A stretch of 64,000 nt of DNA from NCBI RefSeq assembly GCF_027257175.1, contig NZ_JAPFGD010000003.1, positions 270,865 through 334,864 on the forward strand. The letters are read 5' to 3'. Origin of the DNA: Castellaniella sp. S9. Its GTDB lineage: Bacteria > Pseudomonadota > Gammaproteobacteria > Burkholderiales > Burkholderiaceae_B. Made by a program: the position numbers and the translations under genes. Each line of letters starts with the position of its first letter. The first letter of the stretch is position 1. Of the stretch, positions 1 to 8,569 are shown piece by piece. The notes beneath the pieces are model-generated. The model did no database searches, was not told the origin of the DNA, and saw only the letters and a list, made by a program, of their open reading frames with translations.

Positions 1-932
1 TCCTGTCGAGCCAGGCCCTTGCCGCCTCCGAGGCGCGCTTCGGCAACCACTACGAGCCGGGGCACCCCAACAATCGCTGCGGCGCCAACCCGATGGTCGA
101 TGCCATCGCCAAGGCGGGCGTGGGCTTGTCGGCCAAGGTCTATCCGGCCGCTCAACTGGGCACTGCGCCGCAAATGATCGAGCAGCTGGCGATCGGCGAA
201 CTGGAAATCGCCATGGGATCGCCCTCGGACCTCGGCGTCTGGCATCCGCCGCTGTCAGTCATGACCGCCGCGTACGCCTTCAAGGACTATGACGGCGTCA
301 AGCAATTCGTGAATAGCGACATCGGCCAGCGCCTATACGACGAGGTGCTGAAGAAAGCAAACATCCGGATCATCGGAACCTGGCTATATGGGACGCGCCA
401 CCTCACGGCCAACAAACCCATCCGCACACCCGAGGACCTAGCCGGTCAAAAAATCCGCGTGCCCGATGCGCCCATCATGCTAGCCAACCTCCAGGCCATG
501 GGCGGCAGCCCCACCCCCATGGCCTTCGGCGAGGTGTACCTGGGTCTTCAGCAGAAGGTGATCGACGCGCAGGAGAACCCGCTGCCGACCATCCAGAGCA
601 TGAAATTCTATGAGGAACAGGATTATCTGATGCTCACGGGCCACGTCGTCGAAACCACCCTGATCATGGTCGCCGAGCCGTTCTGGCAATCGCTGAATGA
701 CGACCAGCGCGCGGCTTTGAGCAAGGCGGCCGACGAGGCGACGGGCGCAGTAGCGGCCTGCATACAGGACGAGGAAGCCACTATCGTGGACCGCTGGAAG
801 GCCAGCAATACGATCGAAGTGATCGACGTCGATCGCGACGCCTTCCGCAACCGGGTGATAGAAAGCTTCTCCAAGGACGATGGACGATTCGTCTGGACAA
901 GTATTTACAGAGACCTCGTCCAGGCTCAATAA
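1..932 (+). CDS. TRAP transporter substrate-binding protein, DctP family (5' end outside window)
   Basis: This is the periplasmic solute receptor of a tripartite ATP-independent transporter, most likely for an organic acid. The frame is open from base 3. The first residues read LSSQALA followed by ASEARF, which looks like the end of a Sec signal peptide with an A-x-A cleavage site, so only the signal-peptide start is missing. The segment QKIRVPDAP carries the arginine that in DctP proteins usually salt-bridges the ligand carboxylate, and QQKVIDAQENP is the family hallmark. The small and large membrane subunits follow 60 bases downstream, so this is the receptor of a complete DctPQM system. 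The ligand cannot be read from the sequence. Confidence 0.93.
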   Translation, partial: LSSQALAASEARFGNHYEPGHPNNRCGANPMVDAIAKAGVGLSAKVYPAAQLGTAPQMIEQLAIGELEIAMGSPSDLGVWHPPLSVMTAAYAFKDYDGVKQFVNSDIGQRLYDEVLKKANIRIIGTWLYGTRHLTANKPIRTPEDLAGQKIRVPDAPIMLANLQAMGGSPTPMAFGEVYLGLQQKVIDAQENPLPTIQSMKFYEEQDYLMLTGHVVETTLIMVAEPFWQSLNDDQRAALSKAADEATGAVAACIQDEEATIVDRWKASNTIEVIDVDRDAFRNRVIESFSKDDGRFVWTSIYRDLVQAQ

Positions 933-992
933 CACCTATCATCCAGATCCGGCGGCGGGCATCCGCCGCTTTCCTCTTGCGAGTCACGCCTC

Positions 993-1508
993 ATGAATAG
1001 AATGCTCGTCAACGCGGAAAGGACGATCTCGGCCTTGCTGCTGCTCATGCTGTTCCTGCTGATCGTGGCGCAGGTCCTCAGCCGCTATCTCTTCGCCCAT
1101 CCGTTCACCTGGACCGAGGAAGTAGCCCGCTACACGATGATCTGGCTGATCTTCATCGCAGCGGCCCAGGTGACGAGCACGGACGGGCATATCGCCATCA
1201 CACTGATCGACAAGGCCTTACCCGGCTGCATGGTGAAATGGGTGGTGGTGGTCTCGCGCCTGATCGTTGCCGGCGGCTGCGTGGCGCTGCTTCCCTACGG
1301 CTGGCGGTTCGTCTCCCGGATGTTCGCCATCTCGTCGCCGGCCGCCTCCATCCCCATGGGGTGGGTGTACTTGGCCAGTTTCGCGGGGATGGTGCTCATT
1401 GCCCTGCATTCCCTGATCAGTGCCTTGCTGGTCGCCCTGGACCGGATTCCGGCCACCGCGCCGCCGGAACAGCAAGAGACCGGCATCCTCGAGGAGCCCG
1501 CAGCATGA
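993..1508 (+). CDS. TRAP transporter small permease, DctQ family
   Basis: This 171-residue inner-membrane protein has four predicted transmembrane segments, the usual DctQ layout: about residues 11-30, 45-65, 84-104 and 125-148. The motif FTWTEEVARYTMIWLIF after the first segment is characteristic of DctQ. It should sit between the binding protein and the large permease in a sodium- or proton-driven TRAP complex. Its stop codon overlaps the start of the large permease gene in an ATGA arrangement, so the two are probably translationally coupled. A second ATG lies three codons downstream and could be the true start. Confidence 0.92.
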   Translation: MNRMLVNAERTISALLLLMLFLLIVAQVLSRYLFAHPFTWTEEVARYTMIWLIFIAAAQVTSTDGHIAITLIDKALPGCMVKWVVVVSRLIVAGGCVALLPYGWRFVSRMFAISSPAASIPMGWVYLASFAGMVLIALHSLISALLVALDRIPATAPPEQQETGILEEPAA

Positions 1509-2788
1509 CCACCTTGATATGGCTGCTAGGCGGCGTGGCGGCGCTCATGCTGATGCGCGTGCCCGTTGCCTTTTCGCTGCTGATCCCCTCGCTGTTCTAC
1601 ATCCATTTTGCCGACGGCATCACCCTGACCATCGTCCTGCAGCGGATGACCTCGGGCGTGGACTCGTTCCCGCTGCTGGCCGTACCGATGTTCATCCTGA
1701 TGGGCAACCTGGCCAACCAGGCTGGGATCGCGGACCGCTTGTTCAACTTCGCGCTGGCGGCCTTGGGCCACGTGCGCGGCAGCCTGGGCTATGTCAACGT
1801 CGCCTCCAGCGTCGTCTTCTCGTGGATGAGCGGCTCGGCCATGGCAGACGCCGCCAGCTTGGGCAAGATCCAGGTGCCGGCCATGACGACCCGGGGATAC
1901 GACGAGCGGTTTTCCGTCGGCCTGACGGCAGCAGCGACGCTGATCGGACCCATCATGCCGCCCAGCGTCACGGCCGTGGTATACGGCGTCGTGTCGGGTG
2001 TGTCGATCGGCAGCCTGTTCATGGCCGGGGTCGTCCCCGCGCTCCTGATCGCCGCCGTCCTGTCCATCGTCGTGTACCTGCACGCCCGCAACAAGCCCGA
2101 GCTCCGCCTGCCGAAGGCCCCGCGCAAGGATCTGGCCAGGGCGGCGGGGTCCGCGTCATTCGCGATCCTGGCCCCGGTCATCGTGCTCGGAGGCATCCTG
2201 GGCGGCGTCTTCACGCCCACGGAGGCAGCCGGTGCGGCGGTGTTCTACATGATCGTACTGGGCCTGGCCTACAAGACGCTGGGCCTGCGGGCCTTCAAAT
2301 CGGTCTTCGTGTCCACGGCCTCCACCACGGGCTCGATCATGTTCATCGTCGCTGCGGCGGCCGTGTTCGGGTGGGTACTGGGACGCGAGCAGGTGCCGCA
2401 GATGCTGGCGGCGGGCATACTGGACGTCACCCAGAATCCCCTGGTCTTCCTGTTGCTGCTCAATATATTCCTGCTGCTGATCGGCATGGTGATCGAGCCG
2501 AACTCGGCCATCCTGATCCTGGTGCCTGTGATCATGCCGGCAGCCGCGGCCTATGGCATCGAGCCGGTCCAACTGGGATCCATCATCATCTTCAACCTGA
2601 TGATGGGCCTGCTGACCCCTCCCGTCGGCCTGGTCCTTTTCGTGCTCAGCTCGGTAACGAACATTCCCATCGGCCGCATCGCCCGGGGCGTAGTGCCGCT
2701 CCTGGCGCCACTTTTCCTGGTCCTCATGATCGTCACCTACGTGCCTTCCGTGACGCTCGGCCTGCCCAGGTTGCTGGGCCTGCTATAG
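1505..2788 (+). CDS. TRAP transporter large permease, DctM family
   Basis: This 427-residue protein is the translocating subunit of the TRAP transporter, made almost entirely of hydrophobic segments. Recognisable DctM features are FPLLAVPMFILMGNL near the N-terminus, SGSAMADAASLG, the GPIMPPSVTAVVYG re-entrant loop, GVFTPTEAA in the middle and the repeat-equivalent GLLTPPVGL near the C-terminus. The start is the ATG in the ATGA overlap with the small permease gene. Although the frame stays open upstream, that part is out of register with known DctM N-termini. It forms an operon with the binding protein and small permease upstream and an acylase gene 14 bases downstream. Confidence 0.94.
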   Translation: MTTLIWLLGGVAALMLMRVPVAFSLLIPSLFYIHFADGITLTIVLQRMTSGVDSFPLLAVPMFILMGNLANQAGIADRLFNFALAALGHVRGSLGYVNVASSVVFSWMSGSAMADAASLGKIQVPAMTTRGYDERFSVGLTAAATLIGPIMPPSVTAVVYGVVSGVSIGSLFMAGVVPALLIAAVLSIVVYLHARNKPELRLPKAPRKDLARAAGSASFAILAPVIVLGGILGGVFTPTEAAGAAVFYMIVLGLAYKTLGLRAFKSVFVSTASTTGSIMFIVAAAAVFGWVLGREQVPQMLAAGILDVTQNPLVFLLLLNIFLLLIGMVIEPNSAILILVPVIMPAAAAYGIEPVQLGSIIIFNLMMGLLTPPVGLVLFVLSSVTNIPIGRIARGVVPLLAPLFLVLMIVTYVPSVTLGLPRLLGLL

Positions 2789-2802
2789 AAAGGATCACCG
2801 TG

Positions 2803-5121
2803 ATGCGACAAAGCAGAACTTTCACCGTCGACGCGCTGGAGCACCCAGTAGACATCCTCGTGGACGAGTGGGGCATCGCCCACATCCAGGCCCGATCCAA
2901 GCGGGACGTCTTCATTGCGCAAGGCTTCAACGCAGCGCGAGACCGACTCTGGCAAATCGACTTCTGGCGGCGGCGCAACCTGGGGCGCCTCGCCCAGGTC
3001 TTCGGACCGGACTATATCGAACGCGACCGGGCCGCCCGCCTGTTCCTGTATCGCGGAGAGATGCGCAGCGAGTGGCTGGCTTACGGCATGGAAACCAAGC
3101 GCATCGTATCGGCCTTCGTGGCGGGCATCAACGCCTACGTCCAACTGTGCCGCTCCGACCCCCAATACCTGCCCGTCGAATTCAGCGCCCTGGGCTACCT
3201 GCCCGAATTATGGAATATCGACGACATCCCCCGCATGCGCAGCCATGGCGTGGCCGCCAACGTGCGCGAGGAAGTGGCCCGCGCCCTGGCCCTGCGCGAC
3301 CACGGGCCGGAAACCGAGAACCTGCGACGCCAGCGCGAACCCGCACACGAACTGGAAATCCCCGACGGACTGGATCTATCGCTGATTCCAGACGATGTCC
3401 TGCGCGTCTATGACCTGGCAACCGCGGTCCTGCCGGAAATGAACATCCGCCCCCCTGGCTTCGTGCCCGATGGCAGCAACAACTGGGCGCTCGCTGGCAG
3501 CCGCACGGCAAGCGGGCGCCCAATCCTGGCCAACGATCCTCACCGGGCGGCCGCCGCGATCCCCGGGCTGCGCTACATCACCCACCTGACGGCACCCGGG
3601 CTGGACGTGATCGGTGCCGGCGAACCCGGGCTCCCGGGCGTCTCCATCGGGCACAATGGCACGGCTGCGTTCGGCCTCACCACATTCGCCATCGATCAGG
3701 AAGACCTCTACGTCTATCGAACGAACCCAGAGAATCCGCTCGAATACTGGTACCAGGGACGCTGGGAGCCGATGCACGCCGTCCAGGAGAGCATCGAGGT
3801 GCTGGACGGCCCGCCACGGACGGAAACCCTGCTCTACACCCGGCACGGCCCCGTCATTCGCCAAGACTCACGGACGCACAGTGCCTTTGCCCTGCGCGCA
3901 GCTTGGCTGGAGCCCGGCATGGCGCCCTACCTGGCAGCGACACAATCGATGCAGGCGAAGTCATGGGAAGACTTCACCGCCGCCATGAACCGCTGGGGCG
4001 CACCGCCGCTCAACCAGGTGTACGCGGATGCGGCGGGCAACATCGGCTGGAAGCCCTCGGGCCTGATGCCGCGCCGCCCGAACTGGGACGGGACCCTGCC
4101 CGTGCCGGGGGACGGACGCTACGAATGGGACGGCTTTCACGATGGCGACGAGCTGCCCGAGGTCCACAATCCGGCCTCCGGCATGGTGGCCTCGGCGAAT
4201 GAATGCAATCTTCCGGACACCCACCCCCTGCACCGCAAGGTCACCTACGATTGGTTCGCGCCGTACCGCAAGCAGCGCATCGAGGAATACTTTCAAGACG
4301 CCCCCAAAAGCACCGTCGATCACTCCCTGGCGCTGCAAAACGACGTCCTGAGCATTCCCGCCCGCCGCATCCTCGACAGCATCCGCCGGATCGTGCCGGA
4401 CGGCGGCGCCGTCCCCGGTCTGGAGATGCTGCTGGCATGGGATTGCCGCCTGGAGCGGGACTCCGCCGCCGCCGTCCTATTCGAGACCTGGTATCGGAAG
4501 TTTCTGCGCCCGGCACTCAAGCGCATGGCGCTGAGCCGCAGCATCCTCGACGCCGCACGTCTGGAGGATGCACTGGCTGCCACGGCGGTCGCCGAGGACT
4601 TCCTGGCTGACGCGCGTGTGGACATCGCCTTGCTGGAAGGCTGGCCGGACGACCATACGGGCCGGGAATCGCTGGCCGCCATCGTCCGCGACTCGCTGGC
4701 GCGAGCCGTGGCCGCGGTTGCGGAACGGCTGGGGCCAGACATGGGTTCCTGGCGTTGGGGCACGCTCCATGTGTCCTATATGCGGCACCCCATGCGCACC
4801 CGCCTGTTGGCCCACGGCGTCGACGATCAATTGCTGTCGATAGGCCCGCAAAGCCGCGGCGGCAGCGGCGACACCGTTTGCGACACCGCCTACAACGCCG
4901 ATTGGCAGCAAACCTCCGGCTCGACCTTTCGTCTGGTCGTGGACGTCGGCGCATGGGATCGCAGCCGCGCCATGAACGCGCCGGGGCAGTCGGGCGACCC
5001 GCGCTCGGAGCACTATGCGAATCTGTTCGCACCCTGGGCGCGCGGCGAGAGCTTTCCGCTGCTGTACGCATGCACCGAGATCCAGGCACACTGCCATGAA
5101 CGGATCCTGCTGGAACCCTAG
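2803..5121 (+). CDS. Penicillin-acylase-family N-terminal nucleophile amidohydrolase
   Basis: This 772-residue protein belongs to the penicillin amidase (Ntn hydrolase) family, which hydrolyses N-acyl bonds in penicillins, acyl-homoserine lactones or other amides. The precursor is normally cleaved autocatalytically so that a serine starts the beta chain. Here the site is DGSNNWALAG, with Ser225 as the expected nucleophile. The N-terminal block (VDEWGIAHIQA, QGFNAARDRLWQIDFWRR) matches the alpha chain, and HNGTAAFGLT and YADAAGNIGW match the beta chain. The start follows a good AAAGGA site 14 bases after the TRAP permease stop. Unlike classical penicillin G acylase it has no signal peptide, so it probably acts in the cytoplasm on something the TRAP system imports. 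The true substrate is unknown. Confidence 0.88.
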   Translation: MRQSRTFTVDALEHPVDILVDEWGIAHIQARSKRDVFIAQGFNAARDRLWQIDFWRRRNLGRLAQVFGPDYIERDRAARLFLYRGEMRSEWLAYGMETKRIVSAFVAGINAYVQLCRSDPQYLPVEFSALGYLPELWNIDDIPRMRSHGVAANVREEVARALALRDHGPETENLRRQREPAHELEIPDGLDLSLIPDDVLRVYDLATAVLPEMNIRPPGFVPDGSNNWALAGSRTASGRPILANDPHRAAAAIPGLRYITHLTAPGLDVIGAGEPGLPGVSIGHNGTAAFGLTTFAIDQEDLYVYRTNPENPLEYWYQGRWEPMHAVQESIEVLDGPPRTETLLYTRHGPVIRQDSRTHSAFALRAAWLEPGMAPYLAATQSMQAKSWEDFTAAMNRWGAPPLNQVYADAAGNIGWKPSGLMPRRPNWDGTLPVPGDGRYEWDGFHDGDELPEVHNPASGMVASANECNLPDTHPLHRKVTYDWFAPYRKQRIEEYFQDAPKSTVDHSLALQNDVLSIPARRILDSIRRIVPDGGAVPGLEMLLAWDCRLERDSAAAVLFETWYRKFLRPALKRMALSRSILDAARLEDALAATAVAEDFLADARVDIALLEGWPDDHTGRESLAAIVRDSLARAVAAVAERLGPDMGSWRWGTLHVSYMRHPMRTRLLAHGVDDQLLSIGPQSRGGSGDTVCDTAYNADWQQTSGSTFRLVVDVGAWDRSRAMNAPGQSGDPRSEHYANLFAPWARGESFPLLYACTEIQAHCHERILLEP

Positions 5122-5146
5122 CCGGCGCCCACGCTCCGGTTCTGAC

Positions 5147-7402
5147 TCACTCGCGGCTCATCTCGGCCAGGCCGACGGCCTCGCCGTCGAAGGCCTGGTC
5201 GTCGTCCAGCTCGACCTCGACGCGGGACAGCAAGCCCGTGAACGGGAACGGCGCCTCGTACAGGGACACCGCGCAACCCCGGTCGCAGCCGATGTCGCAA
5301 CCGGACCATGAAATGAGGGACTTGAAGTAGCGCGTGCTCTCGATGCTGCCCGCGGGTTCATCATCGACCAGCAGGGTGTAGCGGCTGCGCAAGGCCTCGC
5401 CCTGCGCCCCGCGCTCGAGCCTGTCGACCCGCAGGCCCAGTGTGCTTGCGCTGGACGGCACCCGGTGGTTCGATTGGACGATCTCGTGGCTGCCTCCGAG
5501 GTTGAGGTCGTGAAACAGGTGGCCGTCCTTGAGGTACAGCGCATAGCCCGTCGTGGCGTCGCCATGGGCGATCAGCACGCCCTGCGCGCCCGGTTTCATG
5601 TCCACGAAACAGCGGATGGTATAGCTGCGGCTGCGGACGTCCGGGGCCAAGTCGGTCGGCACGTGGCCCACGCCACGGTGAAAGACGAAGTGCCGGCGTT
5701 CGCCGAGTATGCGCTGGGCATTCTCGGCAAAGCGGGGACCAAACCGGTCGTCCAGCGGCAGGACCTTGTATTGGGCGGCCTGCTCCCACCAGATCGCCTT
5801 GAGGGCGTCGAGCAGGATGGGCTTCTGCGCCGCCAGGTCGCGCACTTCGGAGAAATCGGTGTCGAGGTGATAGAGCTCCCATTGGTCGTCGTCGAACGGC
5901 GTGCCAGGCGGATGGTAGGCCACGGCCTTCCAGCCCGCCAGCCACAAGCCGCGGTGACCAAACATCTCGAAATGCTGGGGCACGTTCTTGGAAGGCGCCT
6001 CGGGATCGGCGAGCGACGCCTTGAAACTCACCCCCTCGATGGGCATCTGCGCGATGCCGTTGACGGACTCGGGGCTCTGTACCCCGATGAGGTCCAGCAG
6101 GGTCGGGTACAGGTCGCAGGCATGGACGAACTGGTGCCTGATCTCCCCTCGGGCCGCGATCCCCCGATCCCATGACATGACGAAGGGATCCCGGATGCCG
6201 CCGCCATGCGTGTTCTGCTTGTAGCGCTTCAGCGGCGTATTGGAGGCCATCGCCCAGCCATGGGGGATGTTCGAGTGGCTGCCCGGTCCACCGATGGTGT
6301 CGATGCGTTCGAGCTTGTCCTGCAGGGACTCCGGCTGGTAGTTGTAGCTGCCCAGGGTATTGACGGCACCCAGCGGTCCGCCCTCCTGGCTTGCGCCATT
6401 GTCGGACATCACGATCACGATCGTATTGTCCAGGGTTCCGGTGGTGCGCAAAAAGTCCACCAGGCGCGCGATCTGCTGGTCGGCATGGTCCAGCATCGCC
6501 GCGTACGCCGCCTGCAGGCGCACGAACAAGCGGCGTTCGTCTCCGGAAAGCTCGTCCCAGGGACGCACCCCGTCGTTGCGCGGCGGCAGCGGCGTGCCCG
6601 GCGGCACGATGCCCAGTTCGATCTGCCGGGCCAGGCGCCGCCGGCGGTCGACGTCCCAGCCGTCGGCGAATACGGATTCGTAGCTGTCGATGAGGGCGCG
6701 CGGCGCCTGGTGCGGCGCATGGCAGGCGCCGAACGCGAGCCATGTGAGCCACGGCGCCGAGGGCTTTTGCGCGATGTGGTCCGCGATGAAGCCGATGGAC
6801 TTGTCCACGAGGTCGGCGGTCAGGTGATAGCCGCCGGCATAGTCGCCCGGGGTCGCGATGTGCGTGTTGTCCTGGACGAGTTCAGGCGAATAATGATCGG
6901 TTTCCGCGTTCAGAAACCCATAGAACCGATCAAATCCACGGCCCAGCGGCCAGCCGTCGAATGGCCCTGTGGATCCGGCCTCATTCATCGGCGTCACGTG
7001 CCACTTGCCGACGAAGTAATTCCGGTAGCCGGCCGGCCGCAGGGCTTCGCCGAGCGTGCAGGCTTCCTTGGCGATCTTGCCCCGATAGCCTGGATATCCG
7101 CTGTCGAAGTTGGCCAGGCAGCCCATGCCCACCGAATGATGGTTGCGGCCCGTCAACAGGGACGCGCGGGTGGTCGAGCACATCGCGGTCGTGTGGAATC
7201 CCGAGTACCGCAGGCCACCGGCGGCCAGCGCATCGATGGCCGGGGTGCGGATCGCCGACCCATAGCATCCGAAGTCCGAAAACCCGACGTCGTCGAACAG
7301 CACCACCAATACATTGGGCGCCCCTCGCGGCGCGGTCGGTTGCGCGGGCCAATGGGGCGTGGACTCCTCGATTGTCCTGCCGATACGCTGGGGATGGGCC
7401 AT
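5147..7402 (-). CDS. Arylsulfatase, formylglycine-dependent (sulfatase family)
   Basis: This 751-residue enzyme should hydrolyse sulfate esters. The N-terminal metal site reads VLFDDVGFSDFG. The active-site segment is MCSTTRASLLTGRNHH, with Cys75 the residue to be oxidised to formylglycine and Arg79 its partner. The usual C-x-P-x-R has Thr in place of Pro. Further metal-site residues are in VMSDNGAS. The length and C-terminal beta-rich part (residues about 560-751) match the long bacterial AtsA-like arylsulfatases. There is no signal peptide, so a cytoplasmic location is likely. It is convergent with the acylase gene, separated by 25 bases. A formylglycine-generating enzyme is not encoded in this window. 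Confidence 0.92.
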   Translation of the reverse strand: MAHPQRIGRTIEESTPHWPAQPTAPRGAPNVLVVLFDDVGFSDFGCYGSAIRTPAIDALAAGGLRYSGFHTTAMCSTTRASLLTGRNHHSVGMGCLANFDSGYPGYRGKIAKEACTLGEALRPAGYRNYFVGKWHVTPMNEAGSTGPFDGWPLGRGFDRFYGFLNAETDHYSPELVQDNTHIATPGDYAGGYHLTADLVDKSIGFIADHIAQKPSAPWLTWLAFGACHAPHQAPRALIDSYESVFADGWDVDRRRRLARQIELGIVPPGTPLPPRNDGVRPWDELSGDERRLFVRLQAAYAAMLDHADQQIARLVDFLRTTGTLDNTIVIVMSDNGASQEGGPLGAVNTLGSYNYQPESLQDKLERIDTIGGPGSHSNIPHGWAMASNTPLKRYKQNTHGGGIRDPFVMSWDRGIAARGEIRHQFVHACDLYPTLLDLIGVQSPESVNGIAQMPIEGVSFKASLADPEAPSKNVPQHFEMFGHRGLWLAGWKAVAYHPPGTPFDDDQWELYHLDTDFSEVRDLAAQKPILLDALKAIWWEQAAQYKVLPLDDRFGPRFAENAQRILGERRHFVFHRGVGHVPTDLAPDVRSRSYTIRCFVDMKPGAQGVLIAHGDATTGYALYLKDGHLFHDLNLGGSHEIVQSNHRVPSSASTLGLRVDRLERGAQGEALRSRYTLLVDDEPAGSIESTRYFKSLISWSGCDIGCDRGCAVSLYEAPFPFTGLLSRVEVELDDDQAFDGEAVGLAEMSRE

Positions 7403-7943
7403 GCCTGGTCTCCTGATGCCCGTCGCGGCGCCGCGCGGGCGTGCCTTGCCGACCGGCTGCGGTTCGCGGCCCGGGGCGCGACGCCGGCCTGGCGGCGGGT
7501 TGATCCGGAGACTCAGTGTATGTGCCTGGCCCTTAGATATCTATTGCATTATTTTAGCGTATTCGATGCGTTTTCTGCATTTTTAGGCCGTGTCTCATGG
7601 CCGGCCATAGCATTGACCTATTCGATCCCCCATCTGAAAAAATTTATTCTATAGTGGACAAACTCATGTTTCTTGATCCGAAAACATCATGGTTTACCAG
7701 AATTATTCTTCCACTCCGGGCTCGACAAAAAAATCTATAGATCAAAAAAAATAGAATTTTTCCTTTTTAATCAATCAATAAAAAATCCGATATGTCAAAT
7801 TTCAGACCGTTTCCTCTCGCCGCGCCTGGATTGATCTTTATTCGCAGCAATGTCTACTATGAGCCCACGGCCTGGTAGACAGACCCCAGCCCCAAAACGC
7901 TTCCTGCCCGACTATACGCAGCATCGACAAGGTGAACGCAGCC
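7403..7943. other. AT-rich intergenic region between two catabolic loci
   Basis: This stretch of about 540 bases separates the divergently read arylsulfatase and AA_synth genes. From about 7520 to 7850 it is far richer in A and T than anything else in the window and is full of A- and T-tracts. It contains two CTATAG sequences (7649-7654 and 7735-7740), each preceded by an A-tract, the second within the palindrome TCTATAGA. No convincing open frame with a ribosome-binding site lies inside. It is best read as the control region for both flanking transcription units, with possible operator sites. Confidence 0.6.
7831..7860 (+). promoter_or_regulatory. Candidate sigma70 promoter for the AA_synth/dehydrogenase/TRAP operon
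   Basis: TTGATC at 7831-7836 and TACTAT at 7855-7860 are separated by 18 bases, each matching four of six consensus positions. The pair sits at the downstream edge of the AT-rich region, about 84 bases before the ATG at 7944. This is a visual match only; the region is AT-rich, so chance matches are likely. Confidence 0.3.
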
Positions 7944-8537
7944 ATGGACATCCGAGAAATCCACCTCATCACGCAAGAAATTCATCATTCCTCGGGCGTG
8001 GCCATCGACCCGCCAGCGCTGCGGGTTGCCGCTTGCGCGGTGCTGGGCAACCCCACCCGCGGGAGCGCCGGCCCCGACACGCTGGACGACTGCATCGCCG
8101 AATCCTCCCGCATCGGCGACCTCCTGGTGCGCCGCAGCCTCGATGCCCTGGGCGGGCGCCAGCCGATTGCTTTCGGCAAGGGCGTGATCGTCGGCGAGGC
8201 CGGTGACCTTGAGCAAGGTGCGGCCATGATCCACTGCAAGATCGGCCTGTCGATTCGCGCCGCCATCAAGGCCGGCTATGCCCTGATACCGGGCAACGCG
8301 AAACGAGGCGGACCAGGCGCCTCCATCGACGTCGTGCTGGGCGGCATCGATGACGGCTGGCATTACGACGCCATGGACACGATGGAGATCCACGTGCCCG
8401 GCGCGCCGCGCGCGGATGAAATCCTGCTGATCGTCGCCTATGCTACCGGGCGCCCGAACGCGCGCATCGTGGGCGCCAGCGAGGAAACCGTGCGCAACTT
8501 GGTGAACGGCATGCGCAACACCCCTCAAAACGCCTGA
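7944..8537 (+). CDS. AA_synth (DUF1185) family protein
   Basis: This 197-residue protein matches the 'amino acid synthesis' family (PF06684), whose biochemical role is not established. Conserved-looking blocks are VLGNPTRGSAGPD, GKGVIVGEAGDLEQGAAM and a C-terminal stretch around DEILLIVAYATGRPN. It is soluble with no signal peptide. The ATG at 7944 is chosen because AAGGTG lies at a good distance upstream; a GTG four codons earlier overlaps that site. It is the first gene of an operon with a dehydrogenase 32 bases downstream and a TRAP transporter, which suggests a part in catabolism of a transported organic acid rather than amino-acid biosynthesis. The function is inferred from context only. 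Confidence 0.82.
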   Translation: MDIREIHLITQEIHHSSGVAIDPPALRVAACAVLGNPTRGSAGPDTLDDCIAESSRIGDLLVRRSLDALGGRQPIAFGKGVIVGEAGDLEQGAAMIHCKIGLSIRAAIKAGYALIPGNAKRGGPGASIDVVLGGIDDGWHYDAMDTMEIHVPGAPRADEILLIVAYATGRPNARIVGASEETVRNLVNGMRNTPQNA

Positions 8538-8569
8538 TCCTGAATTTTTTCTTTTACAGCGGTGACGAC

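Noticed and set aside
1505-2788. Longer start for the TRAP large permease at 1238
   Set aside because: The extra 89 residues are a frame inside the small-permease gene, and the ATGA overlap gives a start in register with the family.
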